Part shown: one piece after another, positions 25,888-36,500 of the stretch
Layout: every line of letters starts with the position of its first letter
How positions within the stretch are numbered: position 1 is the stretch's first letter
NCBI GenBank assembly: GCA_032718475.1
Contig: JAUCBJ010007607.1
Coordinates: 62,001-126,000 of the forward strand
Source of the DNA: Nemertoderma westbladi
Taxonomy: Eukaryota > Xenacoelomorpha > Nemertodermatida > Nemertodermatidae
DNA length: 64,000 nt
Direction of reading: 5' to 3'
Program-made: the position numbers and the translations under genes
The notes under the pieces: generated by a model
Told to the model about the DNA's origin: nothing
What the model saw: only the letters and a program-made list of their open reading frames with translations
Database searches by the model: none

Positions 25888-27720
25888 GTACTACTACTAC
25901 TACTACTACTATGATCGGCATGCTGCATTGCAGCTGCATTTTTAAGAATGCTGTGCCGGCTTGTCAACAAAATTGCACCGCCACAACTCCCTAACACCCA
26001 TGACATTTGCTAGATCATCCGCATCTTTAAGGCCAGTGTCCTTTAAGATGTGTCTCAAGAAAGTCATGGGCTGTCCACCATGCTTATTCACTCCATGAGG
26101 CTGCCAAAGTACAAGATTATGCACTGGCTGGTCCTCACGGCGAAAGCAATGTCCTGCAAAGCGGAGGCGATTTTGTTCTAGTGTCAAGCTTGGGGGAACC
26201 AATGAGACACCTCCAATGTTATATAGTGTCTGGTTGGAGATGTGTGCATTGTACTTGACACAATGAACCCGGCGTAGCATTCTTGTGAATGTGCCATCCA
26301 GAGATTTGGTGTCCTCAGCAGTTAGAGCCCAGCATGGACTCCTGTAGAGGAGTACTGGAACTACTGCTGCTCTAAATAATCGGACCTTAAGTTTCCGATT
26401 AATTCTCGGTGACTTCCAAATCCTGGAAAGCCTATTCAAGGCTGCCCATGCCTTTCCCTTACGTATTCGAAGGTCCTCACCTGACTTCCGGATCCATGAT
26501 CCCAGGTAACAGAAGTCGTCCACATGCTCAAGCATACCATCCTTTGAGCTTATGCTCATCCGATCAGAGACTTGCTGAGGACTTTCAAAGTTAACTGTCA
26601 GAATTGTGGTCTTTCTGGAGTTAATAAACCAACACTAGAAGCAGCATGTTCTAATGAGCTGAGGAGCCGTTGGGCTCCCTCTAATGATTCTGATAGTACT
26701 CCTAAGTCATCAGCAAAGTCTAGATCAGTTAGGTACTTGGCAGGATTTCCTCGACTTCTGGAGCCAGTAGGTGGAGTTATCATCACCCCATCATCATTAT
26801 AATGATCTAAGGACATGCGTAGAACATAGTCAACCACAATAATGAACAAGAATGGTGCAAGTGTGTCTCCTTGGAGGACGCCCCATAACACTTCAAATGG
26901 TTCTGTGTCACCGTCAACAGTAGACACAAATGTTGTCGAACCATCGTATACTGATCTAATTGCTGCAATAATTTCATCAGGAATCCCATAATGAAAGTAT
27001 GCTGAACATACGTGAGCGAGAGACTGAATCAAAGGCCTTGAAGAAGTCAACAAAGATAACAGCCAGATGCCTGTCTTTCTTTTTTGAGTCAACCACAATA
27101 ATGAACAAGAATGGTGCAAGTGTGTCTCCTTGGAGGACGCCCCATAACACTTCAAATGGTTCTGTGTCACCGTCAACAGTAGACACAAATGTTGTCGAAC
27201 CATCGTATACTGATCTAATTGCTGCAATAATTTCATCAGGAATCCCATATAATGAAAGTATGCTGAACATACGTGAGCGAGAGACTGAATCAAAGGCCTT
27301 GAAGAAGTCAACAAAGATAACAGCCAGATGCCTGTCTTTCTTTTTTGATAACTCTTCAATTATCCTTCTAAGTGCCAAAATGGGCTCCATGGTCCCACGA
27401 CCTTTACGGAACCCATTCTGATTTCCACGGAGCAGTCTCTCAATGGGATCCCTGATGCGATTTAATAGAATCCTATTGTATAGCTTTGCAGCAATCGAGA
27501 TCAATGAGATTCCCCAAAAAGAACCATAGAGTGTTAGGTTGCCCTTCTTGGGAACTGGCACCAACTTATTTGTTTTCATTTCTTGTGGGACTCTTGTTGT
27601 TCGGTACATGTCTACTATGATGGGATAGATGAGCTTTAAACACTCAGGTATTTTAAAGACCTCAGGGGGAACACCATCTACTCCACTGGCACGATTGGTC
27701 TTAATGCTCTTTGCAGCAGC
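25888..27720 (-). pseudogene. Non-LTR reverse transcriptase, family A, 5'-truncated and rearranged
   Basis: Minus-strand frames from about 27700 to 25942 encode an [36 protein letters not shown] and the active-site D-L-D-F-A-D-D. A C-terminal region has [16 protein letters not shown] and L-V-L-W-Q-P. The 3' end carries a TAC/TAG microsatellite at 25890-25910, like family B. The 5' end stops near 27720, so the endonuclease is missing. A 259-bp tandem duplication inside the RT, plus frame breaks, makes it inactive. Other pieces lie at 33.81-34.88, 37.56 and 48.37 kb. Confidence 0.85.
26831..27350. repeat. 259-bp tandem duplication inside the family A RT
   Basis: The sequence starting 'caaccacaataatgaacaag' at 26831 repeats at 27090. 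The copies are nearly identical and differ by a 2-bp indel near 26987/27248. The unit covers the segment between the A-F-D-S-V and L-Q-G-D-T motifs, so those motifs occur twice. The duplication is recent. Confidence 0.9.
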
Positions 27721-28202
27721 TTTCCGTAACGCGACATTAGCCGTACCGCTTTTTGGCTAGGGTTTGTGGTCATGCACAAACTCTAATTAAAATTGTGCTG
27801 TATACAGTATTCGACATTCGATTACTTGTATACATTGTGGTACACTGCCACTTAATTATTTTTTGTATTTTCTACTTCAATTGAATTTAACCCATCCATG
27901 TAATCCTCTGTGTATTTCTAATTTAGTATACACTCCATTTTGGTATGCTATCACCTATACAAGATTGTATAATTTATAAAATTTCTGCTGATTTCAATTA
28001 TATTAAATTTCCTACTGCGTATATATATATATATGACTTATACCCCCATCGAATTTGTAAACAGTTTAGATTACACCGGAGTGACTTTTACTACTACGAA
28101 TAAACCTTCGGGACATCATAGACAGCTTTATAAAAGGGTTTTGCCAATTGTATGCGCCTCTCATCCAAAGTAGATCTGCCTCTAGTATCATTGGAAGCAG
28201 CG
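27721..28202. other. No gene recognised
   Basis: AT-rich with a short (TA)n at 28021-28034. The right part (28066-28202) has a minus-strand frame continuous with the first repeat unit of the next array. Confidence 0.35.
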
Positions 28203-29620
28203 AAACAACCAGGAGGAGATCACTCAGCTTATTGAACACATTCATAAAGCTCGAGGCTTCTTCTGGCCAGGAGGAGATCACTCAGCTTATTGAACACATT
28301 CATAAAGCTCGAGGCTTCTTCTGGCCAGGAGGAGATCACTCAGATTGAACACATTCATAAAGCTCGAGGCTTCTTCTGGCCAGGAGGAGATCACTCAGCT
28401 TATTGAACACATTCATAAAGCTCGAGGCTTCTTCTGGCCAGGAGGAGATCACTCAGATTGAACACATTCATAAAGCTCGAGGCTTCTTCTGGCCAGGAGG
28501 AGATCACTCAGCTTATTGAACACATTCATAAAGCTCGAGGCTTCTTCTGGCCAGGAGGAGATCACTCAGATTGAACACATTCATAAAGCTCGAGGCTTCT
28601 TCTGGCCAGGAGGAGATCACTCAGCTTATTGAACACATTCATAAAGCTCGAGGCTTCTTCTGGCCAGGAGGAGATCACTCAGATTGAACACATTCATAAA
28701 GCTCGAGGCTTCTTCTGGCCAGGAGGAGATCACTCAGCTTATTGAACACATTCATAAAGCTCGAGGCTTCTTCTGGCCAGGAGGAGATCACTCAGATTGA
28801 ACACATTCATAAAGCTCGAGGCTTCTTCTGGCCAGGAGGAGATCACTCAGCTTATTGAACACATTCATAAAGCTCGAGGCTTCTTCTGGCCAGGAGGAGA
28901 TCACTCAGATTGAACACATTCATAAAGCTCGAGGCTTCTTCTGGCCAGGAGGAGATCACTCAGCTTATTGAACACATTCATAAAGCTCGAGGCTTCTTCT
29001 GGCCAGGAGGAGATCACTCAGATTGAACACATTCATAAAGCTCGAGGCTTCTTCTGGCCAGGAGGAGATCACTCAGCTTATTGAACACATTCATAAAGCT
29101 CGAGGCTTCTTCTGGCCAGGAGGAGATCACTCAGATTGAACACATTCATAAAGCTCGAGGCTTCTTCTGGCCAGGAGGAGATCACTCAGCTTATTGAACA
29201 CATTCATAAAGCTCGAGGCTTCTTCTGGCCAGGAGGAGATCACTCAGATTGAACACATTCATAAAGCTCGAGGCTTCTTCTGGCCAGGAGGAGATCACTC
29301 AGCTTATTGAACACATTCATAAAGCTCGAGGCTTCTTCTGGCCAGGAGGAGATCACTCAGATTGAACACATTCATAAAGCTCGAGGCTTCTTCTGGCCAG
29401 GAGGAGATCACTCAGCTTATTGAACACATTCATAAAGCTCGAGGCTTCTTCTGGGCAGGAGGAGATCACTCAGATTGAACACATTCATAAAGCTCGAGGC
29501 TTCTTCTGGCCAGGAGGAGATCACTCAGATTGAACACATTCATAAAGCTTGATGCTTCTTCTGGCCAGGAGTAGATCACTCAGATTAAACACTTTCATAA
29601 AGCTCGAGGCTTCTTCTGGT
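28203..29620. repeat. Homogeneous array of alternating 58- and 55-bp units (113-bp dimer)
   Basis: About 25 monomers start 'gaggagatcactcag' and end 'cttcttctggccag'. Type A has 'cttattgaac' and type B 'attgaac', a 3-bp difference, and they alternate through nearly the whole array (for example gaggag starts at 28271, 28329, 28384). Internal copies are almost identical. On the minus strand a monomer reads as E-E-A-S-S-F-M-N-V-F-N, and both flanks continue such frames, so the array may have grown from a piece of coding sequence. Neither 58, 55 nor 113 is a multiple of three. Confidence 0.95.
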
Positions 29621-29875
29621 AACTGTGGTGCGGAATGAGCGAGTTTGCTTCCACCACAGCTATCATAAATGCTGTTGATAACCAACGCCCCCCCATCCGC
29701 ACTCGGGGGTATAGACTTTAGCTGCCTTAGCGGAAGTCGCAGGGGAGCTGAGGCTGAGGCACAGGTGGTCTCCAACGGATTCCATCACGTAGAACCACTA
29801 ACTGTTTGCGCCCTACTTCATCCTGCATCTCTTGGAAGTGCCAAGAGCCAGCAACAAGTAACGAACATACGAAAT
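29621..29875. other. Right flank of the 113-bp array
   Basis: A minus-strand frame (29775-29521) runs from here into the last repeat unit, but I recognise no domain. Confidence 0.3.
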
Positions 29876-30050
29876 GTTCCGTTCCGTTCCGTTCCGATCC
29901 GTTTCGTTCCGTTCCGTTCCGTTCCGTTCCGTTCCGTTCCATTCCGTTCCGTTCCGTCCCGTTCCGTTCCGTTCCGTCCCGTTCCGTTCCATTCCGTTCC
30001 GCCCCGTTCCGTTCCGTCCCGTCCCGCTCTGTTCCGCTACGTTCCGTTCC
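29876..30050. repeat. (GTTCC)n pentanucleotide repeat
   Basis: About 35 units of GTTCC with interruptions. Both strands stay open, giving repetitive Arg/Ser/Val/Pro frames that are not genes. Confidence 0.95.
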
Positions 30051-30294
30051 GACTTTAAGCAGGCGTTATGTTTAATGTGCCTTATAGTGTGCCTGTTTGA
30101 TTTGTTTTATAATGTGCCCATTTAATAAATTTTAACAGCTCTTTTAACCCCGACTAACTGACAGACTAATATTTAATTATCGCTTATTTTATTTAAATAA
30201 TATAGATTATAACATTAAATGTTAAATGATATAGATTATAACATTAAATGTTATATTTTGGTCCAAAATTTTAACATAACCATCATGGTGGTAA

Positions 30295-31020
30295 TTAAGG
30301 GGGGGGGGGGGGGGTACACCATTTTGGTCCAAATATGTCGAAATTTTTTTTATGGTCTATTATAATGCACTATTGAATGGTGTTTCTAAATCTGAAAACC
30401 GCTATTTAATAGCTCTTTTAGTTTTTAAGTTATAACAATTTCCATTTAGGGATTCCTATTGAAATTACTATTACTATGTATAATGAAAGGTCGATTATCT
30501 CCAAATATTTTTTTATGAAATTGTCAACTTCAAAACCCTACTACTTCTACAATTTTTGAGTAATTAGTCTGAAACTTCCTGTGGGTGTATAGATAGCCAC
30601 CCTGCATAAAAGTATCAGGCAACTTTTCGAAATGTTTTGTTAATAAAATTTAATACTATTTATAAAAATCCTAAAAATTTGCATAAATTTGCAGCGCCAT
30701 CTAGCGGTGCAGAATTATTTTAACAAAATTTCGCCTGATAGTTATGTTGCCCCATCTTTGATCTATCATATAAAAAAAACTTTCATGTGATTAGGTTCAA
30801 AACTGTAAAAGCCTTAGGGTTTTAAGCGCAACCAAGTTTTTTTTGAGGTTAACTAGTATTAACTAATATTAAATAGCGAAAAAAAAAAAATTTCTGACCT
30901 GTCATGTAGAATAGCATCTTAGGCACCTATATGGCAAATTTTAGCCAAAATCAAACAATTTTGAAACGCTGAGAGTGATAAATCGAAGAGTTGTCCGAAA
31001 ATGGTGTACCCCCCCCTTAA
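30295..31020. mobile_element. TTAA-flanked element with poly-G inverted ends (MITE-like, 718 bp)
   Basis: TTAA at 30295-30298 is followed by 16 G and 'tacaccattttggtc'. At the other end 'aaaatggtgta' is followed by eight C and TTAA at 31017-31020. The ends are therefore inverted repeats and TTAA is duplicated. TTAA target sites are known for piggyBac and Kolobok transposons. The interior has no long ORF, so it would depend on a transposase elsewhere. Confidence 0.8.
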
Positions 31021-31664
31021 TGCACAATATTCCGCATAATTTCTTGCATTATGACAATGGTTACATGATTATTATGACATCACATGACGGGGTGGGAACC
31101 CCGTCGGGGTCTAAAGTCCACCTACCTGCGAGCTAAACAACACAACCAGTATCACGTCTCTGGTGTATCTTATAGATAATCATTAAGTTTGCATTACTAT
31201 TTGGCACCATAGTTATTTATAGAATTAATTAAAACAACTCGCCTCAATGACTTGATCCACAATGGACTATAACATAACTTTATTATTCATTAGTTATTAA
31301 TTCGAGGAATTTATGTGATAATTAACATTAAGTGGAGTTGTTACTCAAACATAAATAATGATCATAAAATATTTGTAGTTGAGATGAAGTGTCTTAATTA
31401 ATATTTACTTACAACACAATTTGCTTTGCCAAAGCCTATATATTTATTCTCATTGCATATAGCTAAGGCTGCGTCACAAGCCTTTATTCAATTGATAGCT
31501 GTATAGGCCTACTATACACAGCACATATGATTAATATTATATATATTATTATTTATATTGGCAGATAGAGAAATATTGTTCCCGAAGATTTAATAATTTA
31601 TTAAAGGTTTTTTATTGGATAATAATAGTCTCGATTTAATTACTATAATATATATTCTTATAAT
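31021..31664. other. AT-rich, no feature recognised
   Basis: No coding frame or clear repeat. Confidence 0.35.
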
Positions 31665-32560
31665 CATAACTGTTGTATTTTATATAACAGTTTTATTTTA
31701 TATAACTGTTGTACTTTATATAACAGTTGCACATTATATAACAGTTGTAATTTAACAGTTGTATTTTATATAACTGTTGTACTTTATATAACAGTTGCAC
31801 ATTATATAGTCCAACAATACCCTGTACCTTCTCCTAGGACAAGAAACCCTATCATCCCTAGTGGCATACAACAAATGTAGGATCATATACAGTGCTTTCA
31901 ACTCTCGCAATCCAAAAATAACATACCTCTTCGCCTGGCTTCTAGCGCAGCATAGCCTTAATATATATAAAGACCCTCTATTTGACTACTACAACGCTGC
32001 GTCGTGGATTTACGGACTACCATGCATAACCAGCCTAGTAACGGCATCCTACAGCACCAAACATACCATAAAGAATGCGAAAGAACGCAACAAGCCAACA
32101 GCCAAATATAAGGACATTTTCAATGCGCTGTTTTTAAATAGTATCCTAAACAACATCAACTCAGAAAACCACGTAAGGCATGAATGTATCCTTGATTTTT
32201 ATGGAATCGAAAAATCAACCACACAATAATAACTCATGACTAGGTACACACAGAGCTAACTATCACCATGGTGTCTTTGAGTGACCTGACTTTTATTGAT
32301 TTATTGTTTTATTGATTTACTGATTTATTGATTTATTTTTTGATTATTGACCGTTTTAATTATAGCCTGCCGGGGCGTATGCCGTGCAAATGAATGAATA
32401 GCAGTTGTAATTTAACAGTTGTATTTTATATAACTGTTGTACTTTATATAACAGTTGTAATTTAACAGTTGTATTTTATATAACAGTTGTATTTTATATA
32501 ACAGTTGTATTTTATATAACAGTTGTATTTTATATAACTTTTGTATTTTATATAACAGTT
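31665..32560. repeat. 22-bp minisatellite split by an insertion
   Basis: Units resembling 'ataacagttgtattttatat' fill about 31665-31808 and resume at 32400-32560. The break between them is a retroelement fragment. Both sides carry the same unit variants, so they were one array. Confidence 0.85.
31810..32399 (+). mobile_element. 5'-truncated retroelement fragment inserted in the minisatellite
   Basis: An open frame starts right at the array junction (in frame from 31810, no ATG) and runs to a TAA at 32227-32229, about 139 codons. It includes L-F-A-W-L-L-A-Q-H-S-L-N-I-Y-K. Then comes a non-coding stretch with repeated 'ttgattta' and a short 'gaatgaata' tail. Coding sequence that begins at a junction and ends in a 3' region with a tail fits a 5'-truncated non-LTR insertion. 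I cannot name the clade. Confidence 0.5.
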
Positions 32561-32963
32561 GCTTCAAGATAGTATATTTTAGGAATCGAATGGCAGGATG
32601 AATTGTACTGAAAGATATCGCAAAATAAAACTACAGTTCAAAAAAAAATATAAAAACGGCAATAAATTTTACATTTGATTGTTTAATGTTTTTTTTAATG
32701 TTTATTTTACTCACTAGGATCTCTTACAAGAATTTGATTATGATCACTTCTTATAACTGATACTGTTGTAATTTTAAATAGTTTACAGTTCAGCATATTA
32801 GATTCACAACTATCTACATTTTAACTTCTGTGCAACACTGTGCAGTCTACATTCAGAATTCTCTATATTACTTCGTGTTTAGTTCTTAAATTTGATTTGT
32901 TCTTGTCATCTACGCCTTTCTGGTTTGTTGTAAATTGAAATTTGAATTATATTTGAACATAAA

Positions 32964-33505
32964 ATGCGCAAATTAGGACAATTATCAAGATTCCCAACAC
33001 AATTTCAAGGACCAATTCAAGATGATGTTTTCTATCAGACAACCGAAAATACTGTAAATAATACACGTAACGAAGACAACTTATCGCATTCAGTTCAAAC
33101 ACCAAGAAGGCGGGTTGGAGTTGTGGAAATGGTTAATTATATCGATAACAACCCAATGGGAATTGTTGGAGATAGAAGAGTTGACTTGGAAACAATTTCG
33201 AGACGAGATGGTGTCCTAACAAATAATTATAATGACAATAATGTAACAAACAGTGAGCTGTTAATTCCTCAGTATGAATTCGCAGATAATCGACTTCAAC
33301 CTATTGGTGTCGGTCTACAGGCACCCAACATTGGAGGGGCTAGGGGGTGTCTTGAATATGGGATAACATTAACATTACCTACTCCGTCTCCAAGGTTACC
33401 GAGTACTCCTATAAATAATGGTGTAGATTCCGATTGGAACAGGTCGAGTTACATTCAGTTGGACACAGAAGGTCGTTTACTTTCTCTTCCTGGTAATAAA
33501 CAAAG
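32964..33505 (+). CDS. GLIS-like gene, coding exon 1
   Basis: It opens at the first ATG of the frame. Codes for residues 1-180 and two bases of 181. Donor CAAAG|GTTAGC; other GTs nearby (33493, 33513) give the wrong phase for exon 2. The product is Asn-rich and low-complexity. An untranslated upstream exon cannot be excluded. Confidence 0.6.
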
Positions 33506-36500
33506 GTTAGCGGTAATTTAGGCATTTAAGAACTACTTTATATTTATATATTTATATTAGGCCATATATGGAGAGCAGGCATAGGGGAAGATAACGGAGC
33601 TAATGTGCTACTAATACAACTAGAATTTAGAATTTTAATACCACATTCCGAACTCGGACAGTGGAAATGAGATCCTTCCAGGCTTCCCGATTCTCCATAG
33701 TTGTCGCAATTTCGTTTCTCTCAAGTTCAGATTTGGTATGACCTCGTCTTTACTTGCCCATTACTGAATTTTAATTTGCGTTCACGGATGGTGGTTGATA
33801 CAGGTGGTACTAAGGATCGGCATGCTGCATTGCAGCTGCATTTTTAAGAATACTGTGCCGGCTTGTCGACAAAATTGCGCGGCCACAACTCCCTATCACC
33901 CATGACATTTGCTAGATCATTCACATATTCAAGGCCAGTATCCTTTAAGATGCGTCCCAAGAAAGTCATGGGCTGTCCACCATGCTTATTCACTCCATGA
34001 GGCTGCCAAAGCACAAGACTGTGCACTGGCTGGTCCTCACGGCGAAAATAATGTCCTGCCTAGCGGAGGCGACTTTGTTCTAGTGTCAAGCTTGGGGGAA
34101 CCAATGAGACACCTCCAATGTTATATAGTGTCTGGTAGGAGATGTGTGCATTGTACTTGACACAATGAACCCGGCGTAGCATTCTTGTGAATGTGCCATC
34201 CAGAGATTTTGTGTCCTCAGCAGTTAGAGCCCAGCATGGACTCCCATAGAGGAGTACTGGAACTACTGCTGCTCTAAATAATCGGACCTTAAGTTTCCAA
34301 TTAATTCTCGGTGACTTCCAAATCCTGGAAAGCCTATTCAAGGCTGCCCATGCCTTTCCCTTACGTATTCGAAGGTCCTCACCTGACTTCCGGATCCATG
34401 ATCCCAGGTAACAGAAGTCATCCACATGCTCAAGCATACCATCTTTTGAGCTTATGCTCATCCGATCAGAGACTTGCTGAGGACTTTCAAAGTTAACTGT
34501 CAAAATTTTGGTCTTTCTGGAGTTAATAAAAAGACCAACACTAGATCAGCATGTTCTAATGAGCTGAGGAGCCGTTGGGCTCCCTCTAGTGATTCTGAGA
34601 GTACTCCTAAGTCATCAGCAAAGTCTAGATCAGTTAGGTACTTGACAGGATTTCCTCGACTTCTGGAGCCAGTAGGTGGAGTCATCATCACCCCATCATC
34701 ATTATGATGATCTAAGGACATGCATAGAAAATAGTCAACAACAATTATGAACAAGAATGGTGCAAGTGTGTCTCCCTGGAGGACGCCCCATAACACTTCA
34801 AATGGTTCTGTGTCACCGTCAACAGTAGACACAAATGTTGTCGAACCATCGTATACTGATCTGATCGCTGTAATATTATATTATATATTATAATATTATA
34901 ATAATAGTATTGTAACATAAAGCTCGGCGTTTGTCATGTGTTGCCCCCAGCCCATGTTTAAGGCTGCCCTTAATACTCTTGTGTAGCAACCATCAATTCG
35001 GTGTTCAAGTGATTTAGTCAGTGTCCAGGTCTCACCCCCATATAAAAATACACTTTCCACTGTGGCTCGAAAGAACTTAGTCTTCAGGTGCCTGGAGAGA
35101 TCTGATTTCCAGATGGTACATCCATTTTTGATAAAGCTACCCAAGCCTTTGCTTTCCTAACTTCTATGTCACATAGTATGTCACATAATATGTCAAGTAA
35201 CATAAAGGACCCCCTTGGAAATAAGCTGCAAAGCTTTAGGGGTAATCCTATATATGTTGGACAATACCTTTATACCCGTACATTGTTTGGTGTATTTGTT
35301 ATTGTTTTTATTATTACATAATGTATAAATAAATCTATCTATCTATCAGTGCGGCTGGTTGCGAGAAAAGGGACCTGGGGACCACATGGTCGATTTTGCG
35401 TTTTAGGCCTATTAGATGCAGAATTTTCTGGGCTTTCCGAATATCGAACTATTTTTTTCAAATCGTTTTTTGTTAAGAAGTTATGAATGTTTACACAAAA
35501 AATTAAAAACGCAGGTCCCTTTTCTCGCAACCAATGTTAATGTTTTGATGTGGTCCCTTTCTGGCATCTATCTCAGGTATTTTTCGTGCTAAAATTTTGA
35601 AATGTTTTTATAATTCACTAAAATTAATTTTTTTGCGCTATATATAGCGGTATTTTTGGACACGGATCACAAATATTGAACTCAAATATAACATTCTAGA
35701 AAATTTTTGGTAATTGTGAATGTGTCCTTTGGGGCACGAAAAAAAATCGTAGTGCAAATATGATAATGAAAAATCACCACAAAATTAAATTGATTTTATG
35801 AACATATGGTTTTTTTTGGAATGCTGATCAAGAATTAAAATAATTTTTTCGATATGTGTCAATGTGCGGCACGAAAAATACAAGTAGCAAAAGTTTGATA
35901 ACCAAAAATCATTACCAAATCAACCTGAATTTTAGACATTATGGGTTTTCCGGGACACTGATCACGAATATGACACTCAAAAATATCGTATTTATCGAAC
36001 CAAATTCGCTTTTTGCAATTTGAAATGTTTCCAACTTGTAATTTTCTTCCCACCAGACAAGCGCCAAATTGACAGTTGCGTTACCACGAATGATTTGTAT
36101 CGTGTTGTATCGTGATCAGCTACCTTGAAAACCAGTATAGCTTCAGAATTACCAAACCAAAGGCATAATTTGACAGTTTATAAGTTTGTGCTACTTGTAA
36201 TTTTCGTTCTAGGGCACTAGAATAGCACCAAAATTGGGTTTGTATTACCAGAAATATTTATAACTAGTTTCATCGTAATCACGTACGTTCAGAATTATCA
36301 AACCAAACACAAATTTTATATTTTGACATTTTCTTACTTGTTCTTTTCATACTGGAGGACCAAAATAGCACTAAAAATGATGGTTGCTTTTCCAAAAATT
36401 ATTTTTAACAAGTTTTATCGTGATCAGCGACCTAGAAAACCCTATTATTTAATAGGTTCAGCCACTCTGCTTTAGTTTCCATAATAAATTCTAAATTGTT

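Noticed and set aside
28203-29620. CRISPR-like alternating repeat pattern
   Set aside because: There are no unique spacers. Both unit types are fixed repeats, and the context is eukaryotic.
29669-30125. Arg-Ser-Val-Pro-Phe repeat proteins
   Set aside because: A frame effect of the (GTTCC)n repeat, open on both strands.
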